Shown here in pieces: positions 34,575-43,853 of a stretch of DNA of 60,535 bases. Position numbers and translations under genes: made by a program. This DNA comes from an uncultured Lachnoanaerobaculum sp. Lineage in GTDB: Bacteria > Bacillota > Clostridia > Lachnospirales > Lachnospiraceae. The first letter of the stretch is position 1, and every line of letters starts with the position of its first letter. Location of the stretch: contig CALALP010000027.1 of the NCBI GenBank assembly GCA_937925515.1, positions 1-60,535 on the forward strand, given 5' to 3'. The notes under the pieces were generated by a model, which was given only the letters and a program-made list of their open reading frames with translations, did not search any database and was not told the origin of the DNA.

Positions 34575-35275
34575 GAAAACTAAATGCATCACAACTAAAA
34601 ATAATAGCTTGCATTACAATGCTAATAGACCATATAGGAGCAGGTTTTATATTTTATTTACCTGATAACTTTAAAAATGTAGATATTTGGTATACAATGT
34701 GTAGAAATATAGGAAGACTTGCTCTTCCTATATTTTGTTATATGATAGTTGAAGGCTTTGTTTATACAAGCAGTAAAAAAAGATATATAGTAAGAATGTT
34801 GACATTTGCAATATTATCAGAAATTCCATTTGATTTAGCATTTAATGACACTTTGATATACTTAGGACATCAAAATGTAATGTTTGCATTTGTACTTTCC
34901 TTGATAATGCTATCACTTGTTGAAAAAAATGATTTTAGAAAAAATGCCTCTACTAAAATTAAGCTTATAATAGATATTGTAATAGCTATTATATTCGCAG
35001 GGATTGGTCAGCTAACTAAAGTTGATTATTTTTGGTTTATACCTTTATTAATATTTGTGCTTTATAAAGCTAGAGGCGATAAAAAAACTCAACTCATAGC
35101 CGGAGCAATAACGTATTATTGGGAAGTTATTGGAATGTTTTCATTTTTGATATTAGCACTTTACAATGGAGAAAAAGGTAAATCAAGTAAGTATTTATTT
35201 TATATTTTTTATCCATTACATCTTTTGATAATATGGCTTGCAAGGCTATGTGTGGGGTATTGCTTTAATATGTAG
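34568..35275 (+). CDS. TraX-family membrane protein
   Basis: A 235-residue protein with about seven hydrophobic segments and the start LNASQLKIIACITMLIDHIG, typical of the TraX family. Named after the F-plasmid pilin N-acetylase, most Firmicutes members lie on chromosomes away from conjugation genes and are probably acyltransferases of surface molecules. It overlaps metG by seven bases; no conjugation gene is nearby, so transfer function is not supported. Confidence 0.85.
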   Translation: MLRKLNASQLKIIACITMLIDHIGAGFIFYLPDNFKNVDIWYTMCRNIGRLALPIFCYMIVEGFVYTSSKKRYIVRMLTFAILSEIPFDLAFNDTLIYLGHQNVMFAFVLSLIMLSLVEKNDFRKNASTKIKLIIDIVIAIIFAGIGQLTKVDYFWFIPLLIFVLYKARGDKKTQLIAGAITYYWEVIGMFSFLILALYNGEKGKSSKYLFYIFYPLHLLIIWLARLCVGYCFNM

Positions 35276-35340
35276 TAAATAGATTTGTGCAGGGTTTAAC
35301 TGAGATTAGCTGTATTTTGATAAGGTATAAATTAAAATGG

Positions 35341-35369
35341 CTGACAATATTCTAAAATTACAGTAAAAT
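35341..35369 (+). promoter_or_regulatory. Promoter of the methyltransferase pair
   Basis: CTGACA at 35341-35346, a 17-base spacer and TAAAAT at 35364-35369, followed by AGGAGG and the start of the first methyltransferase gene. Position right at the island edge supports independent expression. Confidence 0.6.
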
Positions 35370-35399
35370 ATGATAGAAATATAGTTAGGAGGAGTATGA

Positions 35400-36434
35400 A
35401 TGAACTATATAGGATCTAAATTATCATTATTATCATTTATAGACTTAGTTGTAGAAAATTTAGGTTTAAGTGGAGATATTGTTTTTTGTGATATATTTGC
35501 AGGCACAGGAGCTGTTTCAAAATATTTTAAAAATAAGGGTTATAAAATAATATCAAATGATATTCAGAATTATAGTTATGTTACTATTAAACATTTGATA
35601 GGAAATAACCTTGAATTAAAGTTTAAAAAATTATGCTCAAAGGGAATATCTCCTTTTTATTATCTAAATAGTCTTAGTGGAAAAGAGGGTTTTATATATA
35701 ATAATTATTCTGCTGGAGGAACTAAGTACTCAGAATACAATAGATTGTACTTTACTGATGAAAACTCAAAAAAAATTGATGCAATAAGAATTCAAATAGA
35801 GAATTGGAAGAATGAAGAATTAATAAATATAAATGAATATAACCATTTAATATCTTCTTTAATTGAAAGTGCTGACAAAGTGGCAAATACAGCTTCTGTA
35901 TATGAGGCATTTTTAAAAAAAATTAAGAAATCTGCACAAAAAGAATTGGTATTAACTCCTATTGAAACAATAACTTCTAATATAGAACATGAAATTTTTA
36001 ATGAAGATGCTAATAAATTAATTAGAAAAATTGAAGGAGATATTTTATACTTAGATCCACCATATAATACAAGAAAATATAATACAAACTATCATATACT
36101 AGAGACAATTTCATTATATGATAATCCACCAATCAAAGGTATAACTGGAGTTAGAATAGATGATAGTAAAAAATCTTTATATTGTAGTAAAAGAGAAGCA
36201 AAAGAGGCTCTTGATGATTTAATAAAGAATGCAAAATTTAAGTATATTTTATTAAGCTATAACAATGAGGGGATAATAAGTATAAATGATATTCAAGACA
36301 TAATGAGTAAATATGGTGGTTATACAAGCTATAAGAAGGAATATAAACGTTTTAAGGCTGATAAAGATTCAAATAGAAAACATAAGGAGGGGGCAGTGTA
36401 TGAGTATATTCACTGTTTAGAAAAAAATGACTAA
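35400..36434 (+). CDS. DNA adenine methyltransferase, D12 class
   Basis: A 344-residue adenine-specific methyltransferase of the D12 (Dam-like, alpha) class. It has motif X at the N-terminus (NYIGSK), motif I DIFAGTGAVSKYFK at about 30-43, and the catalytic motif IV DPPYNTR at about 218-224. Between these is a target-recognition region of about 150 residues. It should methylate adenine in the site cut by the nucleases encoded opposite. An ATG four bases upstream is out of frame. It overlaps the next methyltransferase gene by eight bases. Confidence 0.92.
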   Translation: MNYIGSKLSLLSFIDLVVENLGLSGDIVFCDIFAGTGAVSKYFKNKGYKIISNDIQNYSYVTIKHLIGNNLELKFKKLCSKGISPFYYLNSLSGKEGFIYNNYSAGGTKYSEYNRLYFTDENSKKIDAIRIQIENWKNEELININEYNHLISSLIESADKVANTASVYEAFLKKIKKSAQKELVLTPIETITSNIEHEIFNEDANKLIRKIEGDILYLDPPYNTRKYNTNYHILETISLYDNPPIKGITGVRIDDSKKSLYCSKREAKEALDDLIKNAKFKYILLSYNNEGIISINDIQDIMSKYGGYTSYKKEYKRFKADKDSNRKHKEGAVYEYIHCLEKND

Positions 36435-37212
36435 GATTAATGATATTGACTTAAAAAAGTGGAAAGAATATAATGATATAATTACAGATAGTTTATGGAT
36501 AATTTCAGAAAGGGACTCATTTGGTGAGAATAGGGGAGATTATCACGGTAATTTCATCCCACAGATACCATATCAAATGTATAAGAGATATTTAAGAAGA
36601 GGAGAATGGTTAATTGATCCATTTTTAGGAAGTGGAACATCGATAATAGAATCTAAAAAGTTAGGAATAAATGCAGTTGGTGTTGATATATCATTAGATG
36701 CAATCAACATATCAAAGTCAAGAATAGTTAAAACTGTCGGAGAAGTTAAAAATATTTTAATTAATGGAGATAGTTCTTCTCTTGATTTCAAAAGTATATT
36801 ATTAGAAAATAAAATAGAAAGTATTCAATTTGCAATTTTACATCCTCCATATTGGGATATAATACAATTCAATGAAATAAATGGGAATTTAGCTTTAGAA
36901 GATACTTTAGAAGGATTTTTAAAGAAATTTTCTAAGGTGGTTGATAACTGCGTAAATATTCTTGATAGTAATAGATATATAGCTGTGATAATAGGAGACA
37001 TATATAAAAATAGCGAGTGGATACCATTACATTCTTATATGATTAATTTATTGCAAGAAAAAAAAATGATTTTAAAGTCTATAGTTGTTAAAAACATGGG
37101 TGAAACAAAGGCAAAACAAAATCAGCGTGCTCTATGGAGATATAGGTCTTTATTAGGAGGATTTTATGTTTTCTCCCATGAGTATATTTTAATTTTTAAA
37201 AAAGGTAAATAA
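36427..37212 (+). CDS. Second DNA methyltransferase, N4/N6 (beta-type order) class
   Basis: A 261-residue amino-methyltransferase. Motif I DPFLGSGTSIIES is at about 61-73 and the catalytic motif is HPPYWD at about 138-143, in place of the common DPPY. The order of motifs differs from the D12 protein just upstream, so the two are not duplicates. With its neighbour it probably modifies the two strands of an asymmetric site. The start overlaps the previous gene by eight bases, so the pair is coupled. Whether it makes N6-methyladenine or N4-methylcytosine cannot be told. Confidence 0.88.
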   Translation: MTKINDIDLKKWKEYNDIITDSLWIISERDSFGENRGDYHGNFIPQIPYQMYKRYLRRGEWLIDPFLGSGTSIIESKKLGINAVGVDISLDAINISKSRIVKTVGEVKNILINGDSSSLDFKSILLENKIESIQFAILHPPYWDIIQFNEINGNLALEDTLEGFLKKFSKVVDNCVNILDSNRYIAVIIGDIYKNSEWIPLHSYMINLLQEKKMILKSIVVKNMGETKAKQNQRALWRYRSLLGGFYVFSHEYILIFKKGK

Positions 37213-37252
37213 GAGATATTTTTAATTCAGAGCTTTCTCGTATTTATTATAC

Positions 37253-37293
37253 AAAAACAAGTTTAGGAGTACTAAAACTAAACTTGTTTTTTT
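37253..37293. terminator. Bidirectional terminator between methyltransferase and nuclease genes
   Basis: AAAAACAAGTTTAG at 37253-37266 pairs with CTAAACTTGTTTTT at 37278-37291 and T follows on the plus side; A-rich flanks give a T run on the minus side. It ends both converging gene pairs. Confidence 0.85.
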
Positions 37294-37300
37294 GTCTTTT

Positions 37301-37942
37301 TTAATTATTGATTTCTATAATATCACTATAGACTGTGTGAACATTACTATTATGGTCATTGATATTTAATATGTTATGACTTTCAGGATTATTTATGAAA
37401 GTATTTAACCAGTTCTTTATTTCAACTTCTATCTTGTCGAAATTTGACTTTAATCGTAAGTTATTTTCTCCATTACATACAATGAATAATCTGTTACGCA
37501 TATGCATTCTTTGTTCTTGTGATTGATTCATATAGAACCATTTAATTAGTTCGTTTTTATCATTAATTTTTGATAAGTTATATATAGTTGATTGGATTTT
37601 TAACTTTTTAGGGTAAACTGTTACTTTTAAATCGAATGGAATACCATTAATATAAAAATCAACATATTTATTCTTTTTATCTATTTCCTCAACTGCTCCA
37701 AGGTTACAAAAAATTTTTTCACAAGTTTTTGAAGTGTGAAAATTATACCATCTATGAATAATATAAGACTCATCTAGCCCATAAAGCTGTATTTGTTCCA
37801 ATAGACTTTTAAAATCATTTGTGTAGTATATAAAATTTGATATTTTGTCATACCTATTACTTTGTGTAGGCCAATTAAATAGATTATTTTGTTCAATATA
37901 ATAGTATGCCCTATCTAATTCTTTTTGTATTTTATTATACAT
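37301..37942 (-). CDS. Putative restriction endonuclease subunit (PD-(D/E)xK-like)
   Basis: A 213-residue protein not assigned to a named family. A nuclease-type motif is visible: YVDFYINGIPFDLKV at about 93-107, an Asp followed by DLK, which fits the PD-(D/E)xK metal site. The rest is alpha-rich with basic patches (RMHMRNR). It overlaps the next gene upstream on its strand by eight bases, so the two are co-translated and may form one enzyme. Position opposite two methyltransferases across a shared terminator is the main support for a restriction role. Confidence 0.7.
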   Translation of the reverse strand: MYNKIQKELDRAYYYIEQNNLFNWPTQSNRYDKISNFIYYTNDFKSLLEQIQLYGLDESYIIHRWYNFHTSKTCEKIFCNLGAVEEIDKKNKYVDFYINGIPFDLKVTVYPKKLKIQSTIYNLSKINDKNELIKWFYMNQSQEQRMHMRNRLFIVCNGENNLRLKSNFDKIEVEIKNWLNTFINNPESHNILNINDHNSNVHTVYSDIIEINN

Positions 37943-38666
37943 ATATTACTCCCTCATCAATCATCTTTAAAATGTTTTTCATGTTAAATCTGAATTTAAA
38001 ATTATCTCTATTATTGTGAACTTGAAATTCACCAATTGATATATTATTGTATTTTAAAGTGTTGCTTTCATTCCAAGTCATTAAAGTCTGTGTAAAAGAA
38101 AATTTATCTTTATCCCAAGTTGGAGCTTTTATTTTTTCTAAAACAACAAAATTAGGTTTTTTTGAAATATTTCCTTTAGCATCTAAAATATTAAAAAAAT
38201 AAATCATGTAATCGCAATGAAATAAATAAATCCAATATTTATTGATAACTTTATCAATGTTATAAAAAGTAAAATCTTTGAAAAGTTTTGCTCTTGATTG
38301 ATAGTCTTCAGGAATTTGAGATGAGAAAAACTCGCTGAAGTGTTGAAAATAAGTATTTGATGTAGGTTGACCAACAATTTGAGGTGCTACTTTTCCTAAA
38401 TCTTTTTTATTTGATTTAACAGATAGTGTTCTTCCATCAGATAAAATAAAATCTGTATCATTTTGGTTTTCTGCAACTAATATTTTGGGTGTAGGTATTC
38501 TGTTTTTTATAAAAATATCTTCAATATAAGGAGACAATAGTCCTATTATTTTACTATCTCCTCTATCTATATAATTTTGATTTACTGGAATATTAAAGGT
38601 ATTTGCTATTGCAATTTCAGCTGAAATACCAATAATTTCTGTTTTAAAGTCATCTAAATTATACAT
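37935..38666 (-). CDS. Putative restriction endonuclease subunit with PD...VKSN motif
   Basis: A 243-residue protein. At about 70-88 it has DTDFILSDGRTLSVKSNKK, the pattern Asp, then xVK, as in many type II restriction enzymes. A second hydrophobic core (YWIYLFHCDYMIYFFNIL, about 143-160) is probably part of the fold and not a membrane segment. GGAGGTG precedes the ATG. It is first in the nuclease pair. With the downstream gene it could give a heterodimer, each subunit cutting one strand, as in BbvCI. No sequence match was possible here. Confidence 0.7.
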   Translation of the reverse strand: MYNLDDFKTEIIGISAEIAIANTFNIPVNQNYIDRGDSKIIGLLSPYIEDIFIKNRIPTPKILVAENQNDTDFILSDGRTLSVKSNKKDLGKVAPQIVGQPTSNTYFQHFSEFFSSQIPEDYQSRAKLFKDFTFYNIDKVINKYWIYLFHCDYMIYFFNILDAKGNISKKPNFVVLEKIKAPTWDKDKFSFTQTLMTWNESNTLKYNNISIGEFQVHNNRDNFKFRFNMKNILKMIDEGVIYV

Positions 38667-39005
38667 AATACACCTCCTAATTAATTTATTATTATTATAA
38701 CAAAACTTGAAAAAACTGTAATAAGTTGTAAAATAAAGTATCAGTATAAAAAATAAAGGTATTAAACAAAAACTATGGTAAATTCATTACTGTAAGAAAT
38801 GAAAAGGGGGGATTAGGTAATCTCTATAAATGATTGTACAAGAAAAATAGAAAAAGGTAAACACTTAATATTAGTATAAATAGGTCATATAGAAGTTTAT
38901 TTGAAATTTTGTAAGATTAAGAACTATATAGCAGAGTAGATAGTATAATATAGGATTGTAATTAACAACTATTTAAAGAAAATTAAAAAATAATAAGGAA
39001 TGGAT
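38667..39005. other. Intergenic gap of the restriction-modification island
   Basis: No gene is seen in these 339 bases. On the minus strand a TATAAT at 38699-38694 with ATTACA 17 bases upstream (38722-38717) could be the nuclease promoter. On the plus strand a TATAAT at 38944-38949 could serve the TatD gene but has no good -35. No repeats or attachment sites were recognised at either island edge. Confidence 0.45.
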
Positions 39006-39827
39006 ATGTTTGAACTAACAAAAGAACAACAAGAAATATTTAAAATTGCAGATAATCACATAATAGACACACATTTACATTACAATGATAAGGAGTTTAA
39101 TGAAGATAGGGATAGTTTAGTAAATGCCCTACCTAATTATGGAATTAGTAAAGTTGTAAATATCGGTACAGATGTAGAAACCTCAAAAGCATCAATAGCA
39201 CTTGCAAAAAAGTATCAAAATGTCTATGCAACAGTTGGAATACACCCAAGTGAAATCCCTGAAAATTTAGAGGAAAGTTTAGTAGAGATTGAAAAACTTT
39301 GCAAGGAAGATAAGGTAGTTGCACTTGGAGAAATAGGCTATGATTACTATTGGGACGATACTAAAAAAGAGTTGCAAAAACTTTGTTTTAAAAAACAAAT
39401 TGATATAGCAAGAAGAAATAACTTGCCGATAGTAGTTCATTCTAGGGAGGCTGCAAAAGATACATTTGATACATTAAGAAATGAAAGAGTTAATGAAATA
39501 GGGGGAGTAGTGCATTGCTACTCTTATGGTGTTGAACATGCACTTGAATATGTTAAAATGGGGCTTTTCATAGGAATAGGAGGAGTTTGTACTTTTAAAA
39601 ACTCAAAAAAGATTAAAGAGGTTATATCTCAAATACCTATTGAATCAATAGTATTAGAAACTGATTCGCCTTATCTTGCACCTGCACCTTTTAGGGGAAA
39701 GAGAAACTGTTCTTTATATCTGCCTTATGTTATATTAAGTATAGCAGAGATAAAAAATATTTCTGCTTTAGAAGTTATTGAAAAGACTTATGCAAATGCT
39801 TATAAACTATATCATAAACTAGGTTGA
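39006..39827 (+). CDS. TatD-family metal-dependent deoxyribonuclease
   Basis: A 273-residue TatD hydrolase. The metal ligands are visible: IIDTHLHYND near the start, LGEIGYDYYW (Glu), VVHSREA (His), VVHCYSYG (His) and ETDSPYLAP (Asp). Such enzymes trim DNA 3' ends and may act in repair or DNA turnover. The ATG at 39006 is preferred over that at 39000, because the AAGGA ribosome site ends directly before 39000. It lies seven bases before rsmA, the usual order tatD-(rnmV)-rsmA; the RNase M5 gene that often sits between is missing. Confidence 0.92.
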   Translation: MFELTKEQQEIFKIADNHIIDTHLHYNDKEFNEDRDSLVNALPNYGISKVVNIGTDVETSKASIALAKKYQNVYATVGIHPSEIPENLEESLVEIEKLCKEDKVVALGEIGYDYYWDDTKKELQKLCFKKQIDIARRNNLPIVVHSREAAKDTFDTLRNERVNEIGGVVHCYSYGVEHALEYVKMGLFIGIGGVCTFKNSKKIKEVISQIPIESIVLETDSPYLAPAPFRGKRNCSLYLPYVILSIAEIKNISALEVIEKTYANAYKLYHKLG

Positions 39828-39834
39828 GGAAAGT

Positions 39835-40713
39835 ATGAGTAATTTAGGAACACCTGAAAAGACACTTGAGATAATTGGAAAATACGGTTTTCATTTTCAA
39901 AAAAAGTATGGACAAAATTTTTTGATTGAAAAAAATATCATTGAAAATATTATAAGCAGTTCAGGTATTGATAAAGATGATTGTGTTTTAGAAATAGGCC
40001 CAGGAATAGGGACAATGACTGAATATTTATGTAAAAATTCAAAATTTGTGATAGCTGTTGAGATAGATAAAAATTTGATTCCAATACTTGAAGAAACATT
40101 AAAGGATTATGATAATAAGATTATTATTAATCAAGACATTTTAAAGACTGATATTTCAGATTTAAGTCTAAAATATAATAATGGAAAACCGATAAAAGTA
40201 GTTGCAAATCTGCCTTATTACATAACTACGCCTATTATAATGGGACTTTTTGAAAAAAATGTACCTCTTAAAAGCATTACTGTAATGATACAAAAAGAGG
40301 TTGCAGATAGAATGAGAAGTAAACCAAAGACCAAGGATTATGGAGCATTGGCACTTGCAGTGCAGTTTTACTCAAAGCCTGAGGTAATAGCAGAAGTTTC
40401 TAAAAACTGCTTTATTCCAAGACCTAAGGTATCTTCCTCAGTTATAAAACTTACTAAGTTTGAAAAGTCGCCTATAAATGTGAAAAATGAAAAATTTATG
40501 TTTAAAGTTATAAGGGCTGCATTTAACCAAAGAAGAAAAACCTTGCAAAATGCTTTGAGTACACTTGACATTAAAATAAAAAAAGAAGAGCTTTTAGAAA
40601 TATTTAAGGAACTTAATTTAGAAGAAAAAGTAAGGGGTGAGGCACTTACATTAGACGAATTTGCCAGGTTGGCAGATAGATTATATGAGATTTCTAAAAA
40701 TAATAAGAATTAA
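39835..40713 (+). CDS. rsmA: 16S rRNA dimethyladenosine methyltransferase
   Basis: A 292-residue RsmA (KsgA), which dimethylates the two adenines near the 3' end of 16S rRNA during small-subunit assembly. The protein starts with KKYGQNFLIEKN, has SAM motif I EIGPGIGTMTEYL and the catalytic motif NLPYYITTPI at about 126-135, then the C-terminal helical domain with AFNQRRKTLQNAL. Length is normal. A GAGGAAAG site overlaps the tatD stop. Confidence 0.96.
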   Translation: MSNLGTPEKTLEIIGKYGFHFQKKYGQNFLIEKNIIENIISSSGIDKDDCVLEIGPGIGTMTEYLCKNSKFVIAVEIDKNLIPILEETLKDYDNKIIINQDILKTDISDLSLKYNNGKPIKVVANLPYYITTPIIMGLFEKNVPLKSITVMIQKEVADRMRSKPKTKDYGALALAVQFYSKPEVIAEVSKNCFIPRPKVSSSVIKLTKFEKSPINVKNEKFMFKVIRAAFNQRRKTLQNALSTLDIKIKKEELLEIFKELNLEEKVRGEALTLDEFARLADRLYEISKNNKN

Positions 40714-40800
40714 ATAAATGATTGTATAAATTTACATAGCGTACTACTTATTAGTTTGGTATAATTAACTTTGACACTATTTACTATTAAGGAAGAATAT

Positions 40801-42486
40801 ATGAGCGATAGATTTAAGAAAAGTAGAGGTAAGAATGCAAATATAAATAAGATTCTTACCAATAAAAAATATCTTGCAGTGGGAGCATCAGTTTTATTTA
40901 TTGGAGGAGTGGCTGTATTAGCAGGAGTATCCTCGAATAGGGCAAAAACATCAACAAGTAAAAATACTACTGCAAATTCAACTGTAAATGAAAGTACTCA
41001 ACTAGCAGAGTCCATAGCGGCAGAAACTGACAGCCTTTCAATTACTGACAGTAAAGTAGATAATGTAGCAATTACCCCACTTAGTGCAAATGGTGCAGTA
41101 TTTCCTGCACTTAATATAGCATTGCCTGATACAGAACCAATACCTGAGTTTTTAAGACTGGGAACAACACATTCCATTGTAGCAGATTTACAAAGAAGAC
41201 TTATGGAACTTGGTTTTATGGAAAATGATGAACCTACCGAATACTTTGGTAGCGTTACAGAGGCAGCTGTTAAAGTATTTCAAAGGCAAAATAACCTGGC
41301 ACAAGACGGAATTATAGGACATGCTACATTAGATATGATTATGGCTAATGATGCAAAATACTATGCGGCTAAAAATGGAGATACAGGTTCTGACATTGCA
41401 CGCATACAAAATCGTCTTTACGAACTAGGGTACTTAGTTTCAGAGGGAGAAATTACAGGAAATTTTGGTGATAAAACAGAAGAGGCTGTTAAGAAAATGC
41501 AGTCTGTAAATAGCCTTGAGCAAGACGGAAAAGTAGGACTTCATACATTAAACTTAATTTATTCAGATGAAGTAAAAGCAAATATGCTTGCTTATGGAGA
41601 AAAAAGTGATATTGTTTTGGCAGTCCAAAAAAGACTTTATGAGCTTGGTTATATGACAAGTACACCTGACGGTACTTATGGAGAAGATACTAATATAGCA
41701 GTTAAAATATTTCAGTCTAAAAATGACCAAGTTGTTGACGGTTATTTAGGGCCGTCTACAAGACTTGCTATTATGTCAAATGATGCCAAAGCAAATGGTC
41801 TTACACTTGGCGATAGCAATGAACAAGTTATAAAAGTTCAATCCCTTCTTGCAAAGTGGGGATATATGACAACAGCAGCCATATCAGGATATTATGGAGA
41901 GTCAACAGTTGATGCTGTAAAAGCATTTCAATCAAGAAATTCAATTTCTGCTGACGGTTCTGTGGGGGCAATGACGATTGCAAAACTTACTTCTGATAAT
42001 GTAGTAAGACCTGCACCTCCTGAAACAAGACCTGCTCCAAGAAGAAATAACTCAAATAATTCAAATGGCTCAAAGAAAAAGAATACACCGGACACTCCAC
42101 AACCTGCACCTGCTTATACAGGAGGGGGAGGAGTTGGCACACTTATTTCAGTGGCATCTTCTCAAATAGGTACACCTTATGTATGGGGTGGTAAGAGTCC
42201 GGGAGGATTTGACTGTTCAGGCTTTGTGTACTGGGCTTTAAATCATGCCGGTGTAAGCCAATCATATCTGACAAGTTCAGGTTGGAGAGGGGTTGGAAGA
42301 TATACTAGAATTAGTAATTATGGAGATTTGAGAGCAGGAGATATAATAGTCGTAAGTGGACATGTTGGCATAGTCGCTGGAGGTGGTGAAGTTATAGATG
42401 CCTCATCTTCAAATGGTAGAGTTGTAAGAAGATCGCTAAGTGGTTGGTGGGCAAACAACTTTATTGTAGGTTGGAGAATATTTTAG
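40801..42486 (+). CDS. Cell-wall NlpC/P60 endopeptidase with peptidoglycan-binding repeats
   Basis: A 561-residue exported protein. A basic start and one membrane segment (about 25-45) act as signal or anchor. Four PG_binding_1 repeats follow (about 120-410), each with a pattern like VFQRQNNLAQDGIIG. A Pro/Asn-rich linker (about 415-450) leads to the NlpC/P60 domain (about 450-561), with the catalytic Cys in FDCSGFVYWAL, the His in GHVGIVAG, and a C-terminal WRIF. It should cut gamma-D-glutamyl bonds in peptidoglycan. The ATG at 40801 has AAGGAAG upstream; a longer frame from 40771 has none. Confidence 0.92.
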   Translation: MSDRFKKSRGKNANINKILTNKKYLAVGASVLFIGGVAVLAGVSSNRAKTSTSKNTTANSTVNESTQLAESIAAETDSLSITDSKVDNVAITPLSANGAVFPALNIALPDTEPIPEFLRLGTTHSIVADLQRRLMELGFMENDEPTEYFGSVTEAAVKVFQRQNNLAQDGIIGHATLDMIMANDAKYYAAKNGDTGSDIARIQNRLYELGYLVSEGEITGNFGDKTEEAVKKMQSVNSLEQDGKVGLHTLNLIYSDEVKANMLAYGEKSDIVLAVQKRLYELGYMTSTPDGTYGEDTNIAVKIFQSKNDQVVDGYLGPSTRLAIMSNDAKANGLTLGDSNEQVIKVQSLLAKWGYMTTAAISGYYGESTVDAVKAFQSRNSISADGSVGAMTIAKLTSDNVVRPAPPETRPAPRRNNSNNSNGSKKKNTPDTPQPAPAYTGGGGVGTLISVASSQIGTPYVWGGKSPGGFDCSGFVYWALNHAGVSQSYLTSSGWRGVGRYTRISNYGDLRAGDIIVVSGHVGIVAGGGEVIDASSSNGRVVRRSLSGWWANNFIVGWRIF

Positions 42487-42492
42487 TTAAAG

Positions 42493-42541
42493 AGCTGATA
42501 CTTTATAGATAGTAGATTATCTAAAGAGTATCAGCTTTTTT
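42493..42541 (+). terminator. Terminator after the NlpC/P60 gene
   Basis: AGCTGATACTTTATAGAT pairs with the sequence ending AGTATCAGCT, with few mismatches, and six or more T follow. Confidence 0.85.
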
Positions 42542-42720
42542 GGGGAATTCAGGTTAAGCGATTAAAATTATTTATATTTTAAATGAGTATATTTTTTTTA
42601 GGAAGAGAAATAATATATAAAAATATCATTTATAGATACTTATAAATAGTGCATATTTTTCTTATAGAATAAAATGAGTAAGAGAATAGAAAAAAATCAC
42701 AATAAAAATAAAATCTACTA

Positions 42721-42749
42721 TTGACATATATAAGATTAAGAGTTATTCT
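42721..42749 (+). promoter_or_regulatory. Promoter of the LacI-ABC-GH31 operon
   Basis: TTGACA at 42721-42726 and TATTCT at 42744-42749 are 17 bases apart, so transcription would start near 42756, just before the palindromic operator. Confidence 0.7.
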
Positions 42750-42764
42750 CTTACATGAAGTTAG

Positions 42765-42776
42765 TTAAACGTTTAA
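42765..42776 (+). promoter_or_regulatory. LacI-family operator
   Basis: TTAAACGTTTAA is a perfect palindrome with a central CG, the shape of LacI/GalR operators. It lies about 10-20 bases after the predicted start of transcription and 31 bases before the LacI-type gene, so the regulator probably represses its own operon. Confidence 0.75.
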
Positions 42777-42807
42777 ATAATTAAGCTATTTATAGGAGAA
42801 AAGCCCA

Positions 42808-43830
42808 ATGTTAAAAAGAGCAACTCTAAAAGATGTAGCAAAGCAAGCAGGGGTTAGTGTGGCAACTGTATCTTATGCTATAAATGGGAAAAAAAGTATT
42901 TCAGAGCAAACAAAACAAAGAATATTTAGAGTGATTGAAGATTTAAATTATGTTCCTGATTTAAGTGCAAGAAGTCTATCTAGTAGAGATTCAAAGTTGA
43001 TAGGAGTTATAATTCCACAAACTGAACCGGGAAGTAGGTTAAGTTTACAAAATAATTTTTATAGTGAGATTATAGCAAGTATTGAATATCATGCTAGACA
43101 TAATGGTTATCATATTATTATTTCTGCAACAGATATAAATGAAAGCTATATTACTCTTGCAAAAGAGAGAAATTTAGACGGAATAATTGTAATTGGAATG
43201 TACCCCGATGAATTTTATAAACAACTGAAAAAAACAGAAATACCAATAGTTTTAGTTGATAGTTACTGTAATGATCATTATTACCATAGTGTTAGAATTG
43301 ATGATGTTTATGGCAGCTTTTTAGCAACAAATTATTTAATCCAACAAGGTCATAAGAAAATAGCATTTTTTTGTGGGCAAATTAAGGAAAATGGAGTAAT
43401 AAAAAAACGCTTGAGTGGTTACAAACAGGCACTAGAGGAAAATAACATTGAATATGATATATCAAAAGTTTATGAGGGAAATGTTGACTATGAAAGTGGT
43501 ATAGAGCTTGCAAAAAAGTTATATAAAAATGGGCTTGATGTTACAGCTATTGTAGCAACAGCAGATATATTAGCTATTGGAGCTATAAAGGGACTTTATG
43601 AAGTAGGAGTAAAAGTTCCTGATGATATATCAATTATTGGCTTTGATGATTTGGAAGTTTCTAGGTATTTAATTCCGGGACTTACAACAATAAGACAAGA
43701 TATATCAGAAAAAGGCGAAAAAGCAATACAGTTATTATTAAATAATATTCAGGATTCAGAAATAACCAAAAGGGAAATTATTATACCTGTAAGGATTGTA
43801 GCAAGGGATTCAGTGAAAAAAAATATTTAG
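42808..43830 (+). CDS. LacI-family transcriptional regulator
   Basis: A 340-residue repressor. The helix-turn-helix reads TLKDVAKQAGVSVATVSYAI (about 5-24) and the hinge helix region follows at YVPDLSARSLSSRDSK. The sugar-binding core (about 60-335) is a type 1 periplasmic-binding fold. A CG-centred palindrome in its own promoter is the likely site. It is first in the run with a binding protein, two permeases and a GH31 enzyme, so the inducer should be a sugar that this importer carries, probably an alpha-glucoside or alpha-xyloside. Confidence 0.94.
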   Translation: MLKRATLKDVAKQAGVSVATVSYAINGKKSISEQTKQRIFRVIEDLNYVPDLSARSLSSRDSKLIGVIIPQTEPGSRLSLQNNFYSEIIASIEYHARHNGYHIIISATDINESYITLAKERNLDGIIVIGMYPDEFYKQLKKTEIPIVLVDSYCNDHYYHSVRIDDVYGSFLATNYLIQQGHKKIAFFCGQIKENGVIKKRLSGYKQALEENNIEYDISKVYEGNVDYESGIELAKKLYKNGLDVTAIVATADILAIGAIKGLYEVGVKVPDDISIIGFDDLEVSRYLIPGLTTIRQDISEKGEKAIQLLLNNIQDSEITKREIIIPVRIVARDSVKKNI

Positions 43831-43853
43831 AGAAAAATAAATAGGAGGATAAC

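Larger units (their letters stand above)
42487..42807. other. Intergenic region before the LacI-ABC-GH31 operon
   Basis: No gene. It holds the terminator of the NlpC/P60 gene (42493-42541), an AT-rich middle with nothing recognised, and the promoter and operator of the LacI-type gene (42721-42776). Confidence 0.6.

Noticed and set aside
34568..35275. TraX-family gene as sign of a conjugative element
   Set aside because: No other transfer, relaxase or integrase gene is present nearby; chromosomal TraX-family proteins are common in Firmicutes.
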